Assembly: GCA_018857735.1 (NCBI GenBank)
Contig: JABMCL010002109.1
Span: 612,501-676,500, forward strand
Source: Alviniconcha marisindica
Lineage: Eukaryota > Mollusca > Gastropoda > Provannidae
DNA length: 64,000 nt
Direction: 5' to 3'
The notes below the pieces were generated by a model. That model was given only the letters and a program-made list of their open reading frames with translations, ran no database searches and was not told where the DNA came from. Shown in pieces: positions 63,752-64,000 of this stretch. Made by a program: the position numbers and the translations under genes. Position 1 is the first letter of the stretch. Each line of letters begins with the position of its first letter.

Positions 63752-64000
63752 GTAAGTAAGTAAGTAAACATGGTGCTTAACGTCCACAGAAACCATAAGG
63801 CTTATTAGGGACGGGAAGAATGGGGTGAAGGGGGTATGGAGGTGGGGGAAGAGGGAGATTATATACCTATCGCTACACTGTCACCACCAGAATGACCTGC
63901 ATTAAGATGGTCAGCGATGAGAGCCATTTTAATGTTTCATTAATTGTGAGGGGCAAAGTCACAAGACCGTGTCCACAAACCACAACTTTTGAAGAGAAAG
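63752..64000 (+). mobile_element. Dispersed repeats R2 and R5, running off the edge
   Basis: A (GTAA)4 tract (63752-63766) is followed by an R2 copy ('acatggtgcttaacgtccac', 'aaaccataaggcttattagg') and then R5 sequence matching 62540-62700. The two families lie next to each other both here and at 62540-62803, so they may be parts of one longer element. Confidence 0.65.

Overview
This is a eukaryotic, animal nuclear window. Its three recognisable genes, UVSSA, BORCS7 and PCED1, are metazoan, carry many small exons with GT-AG introns, and lie in a background crowded with (AC)n, (CT)n and poly-C/G microsatellites, minisatellites and decayed retroelements. That mix fits a lophotrochozoan, most likely a mollusc (gastropod-like). 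The taxon is inferred from general character, not from a diagnostic marker.

Layout. 1-7.1 kb: the last two exons (+) of an unrecognised Asn/Pro/Tyr/Gly-rich protein, joined across a 5.1 kb intron filled with tandem arrays. 7.1-15.3 kb: no gene seen, but minisatellites (78, ~190, 44 and 28 bp units), microsatellites and dispersed short repeats. 15.3-31.0 kb: UVSSA on the minus strand, reconstructed as 14 coding exons with continuous phase (833 aa), the scaffold of transcription-coupled DNA repair. 31.0-32.0 kb: a head-to-head promoter region. 32.0-39.6 kb: BORCS7 (+), five coding exons (98 aa), a subunit of the lysosome-positioning BORC complex. Its first intron is filled with Ty3/gypsy and LINE remnants. 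About 35.8-41.8 kb is duplicated at about 44.6-49.8 kb. The second copy carries BORCS7 exons 2-5 with a 1-bp frameshift and no exon 1, so it reads as a truncated pseudogene. Between the copies lie a second Ty3/gypsy 3' fragment and a 325-bp solo LTR with a 5-bp target duplication. 53.2-57.8 kb: PCED1 (minus strand, five coding exons, 404 aa, GDSL/SGNH-like PC-esterase family), with a candidate 5' UTR exon and promoter near 59.8 kb. 61.9-62.5 kb: a fold-back element. 62.9-63.7 kb: one exon of an unrecognised minus-strand gene that runs off the right edge.

The genes share no obvious pathway. I see no new multi-gene system. The most unusual recurring theme is structural: small local duplications that copy splice sites (UVSSA exons 3 and 6, PCED1 exon 4, the intron edge of the Asn/Pro/Tyr-rich gene), and an inverted repeat that places the UVSSA exon 4 donor inside a long hairpin. 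All exon calls come from reading splice consensus, phase continuity and remembered family similarity. No alignment was run.
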